DNA of 64,000 nucleotides, from the NCBI GenBank assembly GCA_047637875.1, contig JBLJBH010000032.1, positions 1 to 64,000 on the forward strand. Direction: 5' to 3'. This document shows, one piece after another, positions 33,114 through 43,370 of this stretch (the stretch's first letter is position 1; the number at the start of each line of letters is the position of its first letter). Below the pieces are notes generated by a model. It was not told where the DNA came from, did not search any database, and saw only the letters and a list, made by a program, of their open reading frames with translations. Position numbers and translations under genes: made by a program. This stretch comes from UBA7396 sp047637875 (GTDB taxonomy: Bacteria > Patescibacteriota > Gracilibacteria > BD1-5 > UBA6164).

Positions 33114-33662
33114 TTACAAAGTTTGAATATTTAAAATATCATTTTTCATATCTATCAAATTTCACTGAATTTTTTGTGCATTTTTTGATAAAATCAAACT
33201 ATACGATAAAAATGAAAACAATGAAAAAGTAAGTCATCATCCTCACATATTCCTATAAATATAATCAAGTGAATCATCTATTTTTAAAAGTAATCTCTTT
33301 TTGGCTTCAAAGTTATTTACAGCTTCTAAATATTCTGTTTGAGAAATTTGAAGTTGTTTTGGTATAATTTTCCCTGGTTCATCTAAAGAAGCATTTTCCT
33401 CAATTTTCTCCAAAATTTCTTTTATTTCTTGTCAGTTTAAAATCTCTCAAGATAAAATATTTTCTACTCTTTCTCTGCTTAAAATACCAGAAGCAATAAA
33501 ATCTTTTAATTTATCAAGTTCTTCTTTAGTTTTAATTTTTTCTCTTATCTTTTTTTGAAGTTTTTGAAAATCAATTAAATCTTCTTTTTCTAAAACTTTT
33601 TGTTTTAAATCTTCCTTTTTTTTCTCTTGTTCTAAAGCTTTCCATCACTCAAAAATTGACAT
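33114..33662 (-). CDS. Coiled-coil protein with C-terminal membrane segment, 182 aa
   Basis: Highly charged helical N-terminus (residues 1-135, rich in Lys and Glu), then a glycine run NMGGGGLTFSLFSFLSYSL that may enter the membrane. No family recognised. Its stop is one base before the start of the transporter gene. Confidence 0.6.
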
Positions 33663-33671
33663 ATTTTTTTG

Positions 33672-34847
33672 TTATCAACTAAAATTTTCTCAGTCAAAAG
33701 TATCAGAATAAATACATCCACAATAATTTTGTCTGTATATTTTATGAGTTTTACAATACTCCACACTTCTTAAAAATCAATTATTTTTTCTAAAAGCAAT
33801 TTTTAAAAATTCTAATTTTTTCTCTAAACTATATTTATCTCCGATTTCAAACATCTTTTCAATATCTTTATGTGGAGAAGTGAGAAGTGTTGAAGTCCAA
33901 TATTTTATTCCAAGCTTTTCTGTTTCTAAAGCACTTCTCTTTAATCTCATATCATAACATTTTTCACATTTTTCTCACTTTTCTGGAGTATGCTCGAGTC
34001 ACTTTATTTCGTGTAAAAAATTCACTACATCATACTCTCACTCAATCCAATCTACTCACTCAATTTCACATACTTTTGCAAATGCTTTAAGTCTTTTATT
34101 ATATTCTTTTTTCGGTTGAATATTTGGATCATACCAAAAACAAACAACTTCATAATCTTTTTTTAAATCCATTATAGGAACTGTTGCGTCAGGTCAACAA
34201 CAAATATGTAAAAGAAGTTTTGGTTTTTGTTCTAAAACTTTTGCAACTGGTTTATATGAAACTCTATGAATTCCAGTAATTTTTGATTTGTCAGATAAAT
34301 AATCTATATGTTTTTTTGTTCCGTATCATTTATGATTTTCAAGTCCTAAATCTGGATAAATTTTTGCGTAAGTTTCAATAAGTTCATCTCTAAAAACTTT
34401 TGCAATTATTGAAGCAGCTCAGATTTCTAAAACTTTTGCGTCTCACCCTATAACATAAATTGGTTTTTTTTCAAGTTCATCAAATACATAATTATCATTT
34501 CCACCCACAAGAACTCAAGATATTTTTTTATTATCAATTTTTCTTAAAAGCTCTATTAAACTTCTTCTCATCGCTTCTTTATTGGCTTTTTTGATATTTA
34601 TTTCATCAATTAAAAAATTATCAACAACTCACACTCAAAAAAACACCTGAGGTTTTTCTCAAGTTGAAAGTGAAATAAGTTCATCAAATATTTCTCTTCT
34701 TTTTTTGTCAGTAAGTTTTTTTGAATCAGTAATTTTTTCCAGTAATTTTTTATCTGGTAAATTAGCACCATCAAAAGTTAAACTACAAGCTACGACTGGT
34801 CAAAGCCAAGGTCACCTTCCAGCTTCGTCTATTCAGATTTTGAACAT
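33672..34847 (-). CDS. RNase HII - QueH fusion protein
   Basis: A single 391-residue frame. Residues 1-200 are RNase HII: GIDEAGRGPWLGPVVA, GGDAKVLEIGAASIIAKV and NHKGYGTKKH. Residues 208-391 are epoxyqueuosine reductase QueH: LLLHICCGPDAT, FWYDPNIQPKKEYNKR, EKCEKCYDMR and YRQNYCGCIYSDTF with all cluster cysteines. The junction VAKVLEQKPKLLLH has no stop or start. In the RNase part, the usual catalytic Asp of the VDGN motif is Gly (VGGN, codon GGT). Fusing an RNA:DNA nuclease with a tRNA-modification enzyme is unusual. Confidence 0.88.
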
Positions 34848-34996
34848 TTTTCTTATGATAAAATTAACAATAATTAATATATTTTAATTGTAAGTTTTTG
34901 CAAATAAAAACTTTTTAACATTATTTGAAAATTTATATTGATTTTTGAAAGTTTTTCTTTATGATTAAACAAAATTTTATAAATTAGAGAAAAAAT

Positions 34997-35518
34997 ATGG
35001 ACGCAATAAAAACATTAATTCAACAAGTAGAAAAATTAAAATCTCAAAAAGAATTTACAAAAGCTTTAGAGTTGCTTCAAGATGCTCTTTCTAAATTTAA
35101 CGATGATTATAGAATTTATGAAGAAATTGCTGATATTTATTTATATGAATGAAAAATTATTAAAGCTAAAAAAGCTATTGATTTTGCACTAAATATCAAC
35201 CCAGAATCAGCAACTTGAAATTATTTAAAATGATTTATTTTATTATCAAACAACAAAATTGTTGAATCTATTGAATATTTAGAAAAATCAAATAATTTTA
35301 TGCCAAATAATGCTGAAGTTTTAAGAAATCTTGGTTGGGCATATTCTATGACTTGAGAAGCTGATAAATGAATATTTATACTAAAAAGAGCTTTAAATAT
35401 TTCTCCAAATGATAAACTAATAACTGAAGATTTAGCTATGGCTTTAATATGAATAGGTAAAGTGAAAGAGTGAAATATTTTACTTGAGAAAATAGGAAAA
35501 GAAAAAATCTTTATATAA
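34997..35518 (+). CDS. TPR repeat protein, 173 aa
   Basis: Four tetratricopeptide-like units: KEFTKALELLQDALSKFND, YEGKIIKAKKAIDFALNINP, NNKIVESIEYLEKSNNFMP and TGEADKGIFILKRALNISP. Soluble, no signal peptide. TPR proteins act as protein-binding scaffolds; here it precedes the ftsA-like gene but has its own terminator. Confidence 0.8.
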
Positions 35519-35525
35519 TATCTAA

Positions 35526-35556
35526 AAAAGCATAAATCAAATTTATGCTTTAATTT
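35526..35556 (+). terminator. Terminator of the TPR gene
   Basis: AAAGCATAAAT and ATTTATGCTTT followed by a T-rich tract. Confidence 0.75.
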
Positions 35557-35570
35557 TTAATTACAAAATT

Positions 35571-36785
35571 ATGTCTTTTATAAATAAAATAATCCCTTCA
35601 AAAAAAATAATATTAATAGATGTTTGAACTTATAAAGTAAAAACTACATTATGTGAATACAAAAATCATGAAATAACTGTTGTATCATATGCTGAGAAAA
35701 GACAAGAAAATAGCGACATTATATGAAGTGAAATAGCAAATATTGAATGAGTAAGTGATACTGTTGAAAAAACTTTAGACAGATTATTAAAAGATTCTAA
35801 ATTAAATCCAAATGATATAATCATAAATATTCCAACATCTACAATAATATCTTCTTGAAAAACTCTAAACTATACTAGAGAAAATTTTAACGAAAATATA
35901 ACTATTGAAGAGCTTGATTATATAATAGCAAAAGCTGAAAAAGAAGCCTTAGATGAAGCAAAAATAGAGATACAAAATAAAACTGGATATAGCGAAGTTG
36001 ATATGAAACTTATTACAAGTAGTATAACAGATATAAATATTGATGGTTTTAGAGTTACAAATCCTATTTGATTTACTTGAAAAAACATAAATCTTTCTGT
36101 TTTAAATATTTTCATTCCAGCTTCTCGTTACAATATTATAAATACTATTTGAAATTATTTATGAAAAAATATTTTATCAATAATTCCACTAGAATTTTCT
36201 TTTCCAAAAATATTATCTTGAAGTGATTATGCTTATGATGATGTTATTTTTGTAGATGTTTGAAATACAAAAAGTTCTCTAATTATTCAAAAAAACTGAG
36301 TAATAATTTGATTTGATAAAATAAATTTATGAATTAATGATTTAATAAAATCTATAAAAGAAAAAACTTGAGAAACTACTATTGAAATAATAAAAAATAT
36401 TCAAAAAGAAGATAAATATCAAAAAGAAAAAAAAGAATTTTTAGAAGTTTTTGAAGAATGATTCATTATAACCTTAAAAGAAATTTTAAAATCAAATTTA
36501 GTTCCATACAAAATACTCCTATCTGGTTGATGAGATAATAATTTTTTAAGAGAACATATTTTAAAAATAAATCTTTCAAAACATACTCTTCATAGTATAA
36601 AGCCTTTTTCTTTTATAAATATTGATTTTGAAAAAGATATAAAAATAAATTGAGATAAGAAAGTTTTTGATAAAACAAATATATGACTTCTATCAATGAT
36701 TATTGCTTCAAAAGAAATAGTTCAATATAAAAACAATCCAATATTATCAATTATAAGAAATTTTCTAGATAAAAACGAGCTGTAA
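35571..36785 (+). CDS. ftsA: FtsA-family cell division protein
   Basis: 404 residues, actin-like fold. Phosphate-1 IILIDVGTYKVKT, a phosphate-2 DVIFVDVGNTKSSLIIQ and an adenosine motif ILLSGGGDNNFLRE are visible. The SHS2/1C region includes ITSSITDINIDGFRVTNPIG, which fits FtsA (NPxGMxG) better than PilM. It tethers FtsZ to the membrane. FtsZ is not in the window. Confidence 0.8.
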
Positions 36786-36799
36786 AAGCTCGTTTTTGT
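36771..36799. terminator. Bidirectional terminator
   Basis: AAAAACGAGCT and AGCTCGTTTTT between convergent genes. Confidence 0.85.
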
Positions 36800-36802
36800 T
36801 GT

Positions 36803-38500
36803 TTATTTTACCAAAAATTGTATAATGTTATTAGATGGTCATCAACAACTACTAGACTCATCACAAACCCAATCTCAATATCAATCTGAAGCTCATCATG
36901 TAAGTCAATAATTATTTAAATTTCATTGTATAGTTTGAAATATACTACCATCAGATATACATATATTACTTCATTGAGCAAGTCCATTATTAAATTCGTT
37001 ACAGTTAATAGAAGTTGATCAATAATATCAATTTCACATTGAAGTCTTATTCCATATAGATATAACAGAATTTCAATTTATAAATCTTCATTTTCATGTA
37101 GAAGAAAAAATATTAGTATTAATAGTTATAGGTAATGTTTTTACTCTTATAACTCAAGATGAATTATAAGAGTTTCATAAAATTTTTGAGTAAGTAATCT
37201 TATTACAAAAATTTCAATATCACACTATAGAAGTTCAATCATTGAAAATATATTCTGATTGAGATTTCCAAGTACTAAATAAAAAATCGAATCAATCTTG
37301 TTGAGTTCTTCATTTTTTAAATGAAGTTGTAGAAAAACATAAAGTCCACCCACCAGAATCAGTAGTCATATCACAATAAACTTTAAAAGCATCATTTGAG
37401 TCTGGTTTTATAAAATAAACTCAATCTAAAAATTTAGTTCAATTCCATGGACTATTTTGAAATGTATTTTGCCAAGTTGATGTTAATAAATTATTACAAC
37501 TTGTTGGATATTGTGCTACTCAAGATGTGTTTTTAAAAACATATCCATTTGTTGCATCTCAACTCCATTGAGTTTCACAACTAGTTGTGTTGTTATAATA
37601 TCAACTATTACAGATCCAGTTACAATTATTATCCCCATCTCAAGAACTTGTATATGTAGAATTTTCTGGTTTATTACTACAAGCTATTCTTGATGTATCT
37701 CAAGCAGCAGAATAATATCAAGTTCATACTGGTATACAAGTAGTTAAATCTTCACTATACTTGTCTATAGGGCAAGTAAATAATATTTCTTCATCTTCTT
37801 CTATTACTGGTGTTTTTATTGTTTGAGTTGTTTTTTGATTTTCTACTATTGTTTCTATTAAGTTTGTTCAGCTACTTATTGTATTTCAACTTTGGGTATC
37901 ATTTGAAAAGTAGACTTTAAAACTACCAGTATTCGTTTCTAGATTTATTCATGTTAAAGATTGAGTTTTTATTATTGGTTGATTTGTATTTTGTTCTATT
38001 AATATTCATACTTTATCTCACATTGTATAGAAATATCTTTTACTATAATCTACATTTGCGTATGTTTTTGTGATTTGTGGAATATATGATATTAGTTTAT
38101 TTTCTTCTAGGTATGTTCATAGTTGATATTTCTGTCCATTTCAGGTTATTGAATATATATAGTTTGTTTTATCTTTTGGATCAAGTGCTTCTTTATTTAA
38201 TTTTATTTTTTGTACTACTTCATTTCATACTATTCATTGTTTTGATAGTAATATATTTCAAGTTCATAGTATTTCTACTAGTTCATCTGGATCTGGATAA
38301 TTTGATGATTTTATATTATATAATGATAATCAAGATTCTATATTTTTTAATGTTGTTATTCTATTTCAGTCTCTTGCGTCTTTAGTGTAATTTTGGAATG
38401 ATACAAATGCTATTGTTGATAGTATTGCTAAAATCGTTATTACTATAATGAGTTCTACTAATGTGAAGGCTTTCTTTCTTTTTATTTGATGTTTATTCAT
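36803..38500 (-). CDS. Type IV pilin-like protein with fibrinogen-like domain
   Basis: 565 residues. Prepilin motif RKKAFTLVELIIVITILAIL with a leader of about 10 residues. The stalk (residues 20-240) is very close to that of the DGR target. A Cys-rich linker (CPIDKYSEDLTTC, CNWICNSGYYNN) leads to a C-terminal fibrinogen-related domain: GVYFIKPDSNDAFKVYCDM, TTDSGGWTLC and paired cysteines to the end. Such domains bind glycans or proteins. The gene is preceded by the conserved pseudoknot leader. Confidence 0.9.
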
Positions 38501-38524
38501 AAATATAAAATTATAATAAAAATT

Positions 38525-38549
38525 AAAGTAATTATAGAATAATTACTTT
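38525..38549. repeat. AT-rich hairpin before the fibrinogen-pilin start
   Basis: AAAGTAATTAT and its partner ATAATTACTTT lie between the leader element and the ATG. It may affect translation. Confidence 0.4.
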
Positions 38550-38565
38550 TTCTATTTTAGCAAAC

Positions 38566-38704
38566 AAAAAGGAGTAATTATCCTAAGTCGCCAAACTATT
38601 TATCAACTGTCTTTATTCAAGATAGATGAAATGGATAATTACTCCACCTGTACCTTGAATAAAAAACAAAAAATGACAGATTGTGTAAAGATAAATAATT
38701 TGGC
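38566..38704 (-). promoter_or_regulatory. Pilin leader RNA element, copy A (pseudoknot)
   Basis: Three helices in the order a-b-c-b'-a'-c'. Helix a pairs 38690-38704 with 38590-38604, helix b pairs 38654-38660 with 38615-38621, and helix c pairs 38633-38645 with 38571-38583. After c' comes TTTTTG. Because c lies in the loop of b and c' lies outside a, the fold is a pseudoknot. It is about 66 bases upstream of the pilin ATG. Loops ACAGGT and GCGACTTA are shared with copy B. Confidence 0.75.
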
Positions 38705-38752
38705 AACACTATTTTACTTATATATAAAAAATTGCAAATCTTTACAAAAAAT

Positions 38753-38771
38753 AAAAGCCATAAGGCTTTTA
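38753..38771 (-). terminator. Terminator of the toxin-like gene
   Basis: AAAAGCC and GGCTTTT with a short loop, overlapping the stop codon. Confidence 0.6.
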
Positions 38772-39110
38772 CTCAAAAACTTGATAATCTCAACTTTTCA
38801 AATCTTTTCACATTTTTAATAATTTTGTATCAATAATTTCTTTTATAGATTTATTTAAGATTAAATTTTCTCATATATTTTTATCAGACTTTTTTACTAA
38901 AAGTATTGGAATAAAAACATTATTTACGTTTATAAATATTACTCATCTTACACTTATGGTTTTTATGTAAAACTTAAATTTATATAATTCATCTGTTAAA
39001 AATATAAGTTTTTTTTCTTTTAACTTTCTAAAAAATATTCATAAAAATTTTTCATCATAAAAAACTTCCTTAAAATATTTCAAAAAAGTTTTTGTAATTA
39101 TTATTTTCAT
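38769..39110 (-). CDS. Toxin-like protein of a putative TA pair, 113 aa
   Basis: A basic protein with a RelE/ParE-like order of elements: MKIIITKTFLKYFKEVF, helix, then strands YKFKFYIKTISVRGVIFINV and NNVFIPILLVKKSDKN. No catalytic residues can be claimed. It overlaps the preceding small acidic gene by ten bases, the usual antitoxin-first arrangement. Family uncertain. Confidence 0.55.
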
Positions 39111-39298
39111 AATGAATTTGCTATTTGTTTAAAATTTTTAAAAGATTCTAAAGATTGTATAAAGCTAGATTCCTCTTGAGTTAGTTTTTCAATTTCTAAA
39201 TTTGTGTTATCATAAATCACAAAATTTACCAAATCTTCATAAGTATTAAAATTTTTTACGGATAATTTTATGTCTTCATTTATAGTGATTGTAGTCAT
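39101..39298 (-). CDS. Antitoxin-like protein, 65 aa
   Basis: A small acidic protein, MTTITINEDIKLSVKNFNTY followed by EDLVNFVIYDNTNLEIEKLT, resembling the start of an AbrB/Phd-type antitoxin (MTTITINEDIKLS). It lies immediately upstream of, and overlaps, the toxin-like gene. Confidence 0.55.
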
Positions 39299-39356
39299 AT
39301 TTTTAAATTAAATTTTAAATTCACTTTTATTATAAACTTTTTTTTTAATTTGCAAA

Positions 39357-39382
39357 AAATAAAAGCCAAGAAGGCTTTTATT
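39357..39382 (-). terminator. Terminator of the TIM-barrel gene
   Basis: AATAAAAGCC and GGCTTTTATT separated by a short loop. Confidence 0.7.
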
Positions 39383-39394
39383 AAAAATTTATTT

Positions 39395-40168
39395 TTACGC
39401 TTTATAATCAGTAAAATGCTTATTATAATATTTTCTTACCATTTCTAGGTTATATAAAATTTTTTCTTCTTCTCAAACTCAAAGTTCACTTGGTCTAACT
39501 TTTAAAGAAAAAAATCAATTATATCCAGAACTTTTAAGTTTCATTAAAAAACTTTCAATTGGAAGATGTGAAACTCATCATCCAGCATCTCATGGTAAAA
39601 GTCATTCTTTTACTCAAGTTTTGTCATTTAAAAACACATTTTTTAAAGTATTTCAAAGCATTGCTTGAGCTTTTAATAAATCTATTCAAGATGATTTATC
39701 TAAATTTGAAATATTTAAAGCTGTATCTCAAGTCATTTTTTTCAAATCAAGAAAGTTTGAATTTTTATATTCTGGAATTACAAATAACATAAATTTTTGT
39801 TCTACGTTTTGTAGAGTTACAGAAATTCTTTGTTCTTTTTTAATTTTATTTAACATTTTTCCTAAAAAATCCATTCATTTATCTGAAATATGTGGAGGAA
39901 AAAAATTTATAACTTGTACTTTTAAAACTTCTGCTATTTTTGCTATTTTATCAACTTTAGCTTTTGTTAATCATTTATCTGGAGCAGTTATTGATAAAAC
40001 TGGAACTTCAAAAGCGTCACTTAAAGATTTTAGATAAACTTCATCTAAAGTATCATAATTTTTATCATCAATAACTAAATCAATTCAGTCATATTTTGAT
40101 TTTTTAACTATTGTAAAAATTTTATGAATTCCATATCATTTTAAACTTGAAGTTGATAGAAGTAACAT
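39395..40168 (-). CDS. Sugar phosphate isomerase/epimerase-like TIM-barrel protein
   Basis: 257 residues of the xylose isomerase-like fold: KYDGIDLVIDDKNYDTLDEV, VPVLSITAPDKGLTKAKVDK, VQVINFFPPHISDK, ISVTLQNVEQ, and a late LLPGDAGGGVSHLPIESFL with the family's H-P-I/glycine-rich end. Metal ligands are partly recognisable (E in LQNVEQ, D and H in the last motif). Substrate unknown. Confidence 0.7.
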
Positions 40169-40351
40169 ATAAAATAATTATAAATTAATAAATTTCTGTA
40201 TTATTATATCAAAAATAATGAAAAAAAGCAAAAAATTTAAAATTTAAAATAATAAAAAGATTTGCTTAAAAAATTAATAAAATTTTAGCGAGCTTTACTA
40301 AAGGTAAAGTAAGCGAATTTTTTAATTTTGAAAGCAAAGATTGAAATTATT

Positions 40352-41614
40352 TTAAATTTTTTCTCTTCCTCACATAAAAGGTCTTAATACTTCTGGTATA
40401 ACTACATCTCACTCTGCCGTTTGATAATTTTCAATAATTGCTATTAAACATCTAGATAATGCAATAACTGTACCATTTAAAGTATGTACATATTTTGTTT
40501 TTCATTCATTATCTCTATATCTAATACCAAGTCTTCTTGATTGGTATTCCCCTACATTTGAACAACTCGTTACTTCTCTAAATTTTTCTTGTCCTGGCAT
40601 CCAAGCTTCAAGATCATATTTTTTCATAGCTGGGTTTCATAAATCTCCAGAACAAATATTTAATTTTTGGTATGGTATTCAAAGTCCTTGCCAAATTTCT
40701 TCTTCTAAAGCGACCATTTCATTGTGTAATTGTTGGGAGTCTTCTTGTTTACAAAAACAAACCATTTCAACTTTATCAAATTGATGTCATCTCAAAATTC
40801 ATCTCATATCTTTTCAAGCACTTCCAGCTTCTTTTCTGAAACATGAACTATATCAAACATATTTTATAGGTGATGATAAATCTTCTATAATTTCTCCAGC
40901 ATGGTATGAAGTTACAGGAACTTCAGCAGTTCCAACAAGATATAAATCATCTTCTTCAGGATTTACTCTATAAACTCAATCTTCTCAAGCAGGTAAAAAT
41001 CAAGTACCAAACATAGCTGGCTCTCTAACTAAAACTGGTGGTAAAACTGGTGTAAATCATTTTGCAGCAAGTTTTGATAAAGCATAACTTACAATAGCAA
41101 ATTGTAAAAACACTAAATCTCCTTTCAAATACCAAAATCTAGCTCCTGATATTTCAGCTCATTTTTCTGAATCAATCCATCATTTTTTTTCTCAAATTTC
41201 ATAGTGTGGTTTTACTTCAAAATCAAATTTTGTTGGTTCTTTAAACTTTTTTTCTACAACATTTCCACTATCATCTGGTCCAATAGCAGTAGTTGGATCT
41301 AAAAAGTTTGGAAGTCTATAAAGAACTTTATTATATTCTACCTCAAGGTTTCTTATTTCTTCAGTTAGTGCTTTTTCTTCATCTCACAGAGCTTTCATTT
41401 CAGCTAATTTTACTTCTTTTTCTTCTTTTGATAAAGTTGGTAATACTTTTGAAAAAGCATTTTTTTCAGCTTTAATTGAATCAAGTTTTTGATTTAATTC
41501 AATAATTTTTTTATCCATTTCTAAAAAAGCATCTAGATCAACATCTAAATTTCTTTTTTTAATATTTTCTCTCATAGCATCAGGATTCGCTCTAACAGCT
41601 TTTAAATCTATCAT
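40352..41614 (-). CDS. serS: Seryl-tRNA synthetase
   Basis: 420 residues, normal length. The N-terminal coiled-coil arm (MIDLKAVRANPDAMRENIKK to about residue 100) grips tRNA-Ser. Class II motif 2 (CFRKEAGSAGKDMRGILRGH) and motif 3 (GTVIALSRCLIAIIENYQ) are intact. The 3' flank contains a weak hairpin (40288-40318). Confidence 0.95.
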
Positions 41615-41735
41615 AAATATTACTTAATTTCTAAAATATGGAATGATTTTATTGATTTTTTTTAAATTTCAAAAGAAATTATAGTAAATAATAAAAGAAA
41701 TTTGATTTTTAACATAAATATGTAAAATAAAGTGT

Positions 41736-41861
41736 GCCAAATTTTACTAATTTTTTTGTGTTTATACAAAGAAACAGGTTGGAGTAATTATCCACTCTTC
41801 TATTCTTTGTATAAAGAAATGATTAGTAAAGTTTGGCGACTTAGGATAATTACTCCTTTTT
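41736..41861 (+). promoter_or_regulatory. Pilin leader RNA element, copy B (pseudoknot)
   Basis: Helix a pairs 41736-41751 with 41822-41837, helix b pairs 41763-41771 with 41805-41813, and helix c pairs 41781-41793 with 41844-41856, followed by TTTTTG. Helix b and the inner part of helix a differ in sequence from copy A but remain paired, which is compensatory change. Helix c, GCCAAA/TTTGGC and GCGACTTA are the same in both. It ends 60 bases before the LamG-pilin ATG. Confidence 0.75.
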
Positions 41862-41920
41862 GTTTGCTAAAAATTAAAAAATAATTATTCTACAATTAAT
41901 TTATTTTTTTATTATATAAT

Positions 41921-43339
41921 ATGAAAAAATTTAATCTAACCCATCCTAACCTTCCCTTAAATTTAATGGAAGTAACAAAAAGAACAAAAGGTTTTACACT
42001 TGTAGAACTTATAATAGTTATCACTATTTTAGCAATCCTAGCAACAATAGGTTTTATATCTTTTCAAGGTTATGTTTCAGACGCCAGAGATGCTAATAGA
42101 ACAGCAACAATAAAAAATATAGAAAAATGATTAACTTTATATAAATTAAAAACTAATAATTATCCCGCTCCAGATGAATCTACTCCTTTTACTGGATGAC
42201 TTGAATGAAAAACAAAAATAAATCAATGAATAGTGTGAGAGAATGTAGCAAGAGTTATAAATATGAATACTATTCCACTCGACCCAAAAGATAAAACAAA
42301 AAAATATGTTTATTCTACTTTTTGAGATAATCATAAATATTATCAAGTGGCTATAAATGCTGAAAATAATCAGACAAGTTTTATTCCAGAAACCTATGCT
42401 TTTACTCCAAAATCAGCAATAGTGAAATGAAACTATAAAATGGATCCAAGTTTACCAAGTTTGATAGTAGTTCCAAGTAGTGTAACAGCAAGTGGAATAT
42501 TTGACCCAAAAGTTTGTTTTGTAATGGACGGATGAAAAAATAGTTTAGATAATTGTGTAGAGAAAAAAGAAAAAATGAGTTTAAAGGAGTTTGATAATAG
42601 TTTAGTTTGATATTGGGATATGGAGAGTTGAACTTGAAATATACTTTATGATTTGAGTGGAAATGGAAATGATTGAAAAATTTATTCAGCTAGAAATACT
42701 GTTTCTTCATCAATAACTCCAAGCACTTTCAATTTTATTTGATGATATTTATGAAAAGCTATAGAATTTACACTTAGTCCTGATTGACAGTCAGGAAAGG
42801 TGATAAATTTATGAACTGGGGCAACTTTGAGTTTACAAAATAATGCAACTTTTAATGTTATAATTAAAACTGATTGAGTTTGATGGTGGCCAACAATAAT
42901 ATGAAAATGAACCTCATTTAGTTGAGAATTAATAAATTACAGTGTAGGTTTATGAGATCTTACACACCCAACAGCATGATGATGAATTGTTTGAACATTA
43001 AATTCATTTTCTAACTGAAATTATACAAAAATAAATGATAATAACTATAGATTAATAACCTTTGTATTTAATTGAGATAATTCTTACTTTTATATAAATT
43101 GAAAACTTTTAATAAGTAGAACTACTAATTCTAAAAATAGGCCGTCTCGTATAAATAATCCTGTTATACCAACTACTATTTGATGAAATTATTCCTTATT
43201 GTGATGACCTGGATGGTTCAGTTGAGATTCTTATGTTCATTTATTTAACTGAATCATCGACGACGTCAAAATCTATAATCGTGCTTTAACTGATGAAGAA
43301 ATAAAACAACAAGCAAAAATTGCTGGATTTCAAAACTAA
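41921..43339 (+). CDS. Type IV pilin-like protein with LamG/ConA-like lectin domain
   Basis: 472 residues. A long leader of about 24 residues contains a half-copy of the TAACCCATC repeat, then TKGFTLVELIIVITILAIL with Glu5. The stalk shares LVELIIVI..DARDxNR..TxKNIE..L..Y with the other two large pilins but diverges after residue 90. The C-terminal 250 residues form a LamG/concanavalin-like sandwich: SLVGYWDMESGTGNILYDLS, GNGNDGKI and FNGIIDDVKIYNRALTDEEI. Likely a glycan-binding pilin tip. Confidence 0.9.
41937..41973 (+). repeat. Half-copy of the TAACCCATC repeat inside the pilin leader
   Basis: TAACCCATCCTAACCTTCCC and the following TTAAATTTAATGGAAGT match one arm of the repeat at 31239. 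It encodes leader residues that are removed on processing. Confidence 0.65.
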
Positions 43340-43370
43340 AAATACTTCCAAAATTTTGGAAGTATTTTTA
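43338..43370. terminator. Bidirectional terminator
   Basis: AAAAATACTTCCAAAA and TTTTGGAAGTATTTTT between convergent genes. Confidence 0.85.

Noticed and set aside
38077..38385. Plus-strand hydrophobic ORFs at 38077-38385 and 13317-13622
   Set aside because: They are antisense to the conserved stalk of the two pilins, and are similar to each other only because the stalks are.
41736..41861. CRISPR-like repeats
   Set aside because: Only two copies in opposite orientation, no spacers and no cas genes; there is no CRISPR array anywhere in the window.
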